From positions 658,839 to 722,838 of the forward strand of contig BPGT01000001.1 in the NCBI GenBank assembly GCA_026003175.1: a stretch of 64,000 nt of DNA, given 5' to 3'. Numbering within the stretch: the stretch's first letter is position 1; each line of letters begins with the position of its first letter. Shown here one piece after another: positions 63,430 to 64,000 of this stretch. The stretch comes from Armatimonadota bacterium. Its GTDB lineage: Bacteria; Armatimonadota; HRBIN16. The notes beneath the pieces were generated by a model that saw only the letters and a list, made by a program, of their open reading frames with translations, did no database searches and was not told where the DNA came from. The position numbers were made by a program, and so were the translations under genes.

Positions 63430-63445
63430 CAGGGAGGGGTATAAT

Positions 63446-63816
63446 GTGAACAGGAGCCGCGACTGGATGGAACAGGCGAAGTCCGACCTGGAGCATGCTC
63501 GCAAAAGCATCAACGTCGGCGACTACGACTGGGCGTGTTTTGCCGCGCAACAGGCGGCGGGAAAGGCCATGAAAGCATTGCACATGCGGCGCGGAGCCAT
63601 TGTATGGGGGCATTCCGTGCTGGACTTGCTGGAAGCGCTGGAGGGCGAATACGATATGGAGCCAGACGGCTGGACAGGTATTACATCGCCCCGCGCTATC
63701 CCGACGCGCATCCGGCAGGACCACCGCATCGATATTATACGGAACCCGAAGCGAAGCAGGCAGTAGCCGATGCGGAAAGTGTGGTGAACTGGTGTGACGC
63801 GAATCTTTCGAGTTGA
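63446..63816 (+). pseudogene. HEPN-domain protein, frameshifted
   Basis: The first frame starts at the GTG at 63446 (with GGGAGG upstream; a TATAAT at 63440-63445 overlaps it) and encodes NRSRDWMEQAKSDLEHARKSI and a typical FAAQQAAGKAMKALHMRRGAIVWGHSVLDLLEAL. At about 63640-63662 the HEPN reading moves to another frame, GARRLDRYYIAPRYPDAHPAGPPHRYYTEPEAKQAVADAESVVNWCDANLSS, ending at 63816. Together they make a normal HEPN of about 120 residues. The shift is one base, so decay or assembly error are both possible. It overlaps the MNT gene, its usual partner. Confidence 0.78.
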
Positions 63817-64000
63817 TGCGGAGGCGATACGTGCCCGGCTTCGGGAATGGGCACAATGCCTGGGTAGCGAGCACCCGGATGTGCTGGCAGTGGTGCTTTT
63901 CGGCTCCTTTGCACGTGGGGACTACACCGCTGCCAGCGATGCGGACATCATGATTATCTTGCGGGAATCCTCTCTGCGCTTCGATGAGCGCATCCCCCTT
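63794..64000 (+). CDS. MNT-type minimal nucleotidyltransferase, 3' end outside the window
   Basis: From a GTG at 63794 the frame is open to the window edge, 69 codons. It contains VLFGSFARGDYTAASDADIMIILRE, the GSxxRG...SDxD nucleotidyltransferase signature with the metal-binding Asp pair in SDADIMI. MNT proteins paired with HEPN proteins form toxin-antitoxin-type modules in which MNT modifies the HEPN toxin; that role is established for some pairs only. The start overlaps the HEPN 3' end by 23 bases. No ATG lies in the visible part, so the GTG assignment is by position. Confidence 0.8.
   Translation, partial: MTRIFRVDAEAIRARLREWAQCLGSEHPDVLAVVLFGSFARGDYTAASDADIMIILRESSLRFDERIPL

Overview
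The window reads as a chromosomal piece of a GC-rich, probably thermophilic bacterium of the Armatimonadota or a related lineage. This is inferred from gene content, not from a marker gene: a DUF1559-type pseudopilin with a C-terminal H-x9-DG motif, a DUF6785-like membrane protein, a TIGR03790-type protein, DUF5107 and DUF6259-like carbohydrate proteins, a LacI regulator, a PEP-CTERM-like protein, several PilT paralogs, and frequent GTG/TTG starts. No rRNA, tRNA, CRISPR array or insertion sequence was recognised.

Layout. 1-4.9 kb: the drmA (5' cut), drmB and drmC core of a DISARM anti-phage system, running directly into scpA-scpB (condensin partners). 6.2-9.0 kb: a D-Ala-D-Ala carboxypeptidase and the nickel-pincer cofactor genes larE-larB. 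9.3-14.9 kb: a LacI regulator with tandem operators at its own promoter, a pseudopilin, a polytopic membrane protein, a KaiC/RAD55-type ATPase and ParB. 15.3-21.5 kb (minus strand): a restriction endonuclease-methyltransferase pair whose last gene overlaps an active four-PDZ HtrA protease, followed by a catalytically dead HtrA-like protein. 21.6-25.1 kb: M42 aminopeptidase, a secreted metzincin-like protein, RNase HI and an HD protein. 25.1-31.2 kb: divergent DUF6259-like and GH78 glycosidase genes. 31.2-34.2 kb: a palindrome cluster and a compact mercury operon (merR, a merT-merP fusion, merA). 34.5-38.3 kb: a clan-A glycosidase and a small single-strand-annealing-like protein. 38.4-43.5 kb (minus strand): an ECF-like sigma factor heading four secreted proteins with no recognised function. 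43.7-52.5 kb: a frameshifted alpha/beta hydrolase, phosphohexomutase, sugar nucleotidyltransferase, DUF5107-TPR protein and Lnt. 52.6-57.5 kb: a branched-chain aminotransferase, an McsA-McsB fusion and clpC. 57.7-63.4 kb: a membrane protein, three PilT-family ATPases with a TrmH/SpoU methyltransferase between them, and a TIGR03790 protein. The right edge holds a frameshifted HEPN gene and a truncated MNT nucleotidyltransferase.

Working together. Two defence modules (DISARM core and the restriction-modification pair) and a HEPN/MNT pair sit among housekeeping genes. Protein quality control is represented by HtrA, pseudo-HtrA, McsAB and ClpC. Carbohydrate use is represented by the GH78, DUF6259, clan-A, DUF5107 and sugar-phosphate genes. 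The least explained units are the sigma-headed secreted-protein cluster, which carries a nine-G tract in the overlap of its first two genes, and the McsA-McsB fusion with altered kinase motifs. Two genes carry a single frameshift each, which may be real decay or assembly error.
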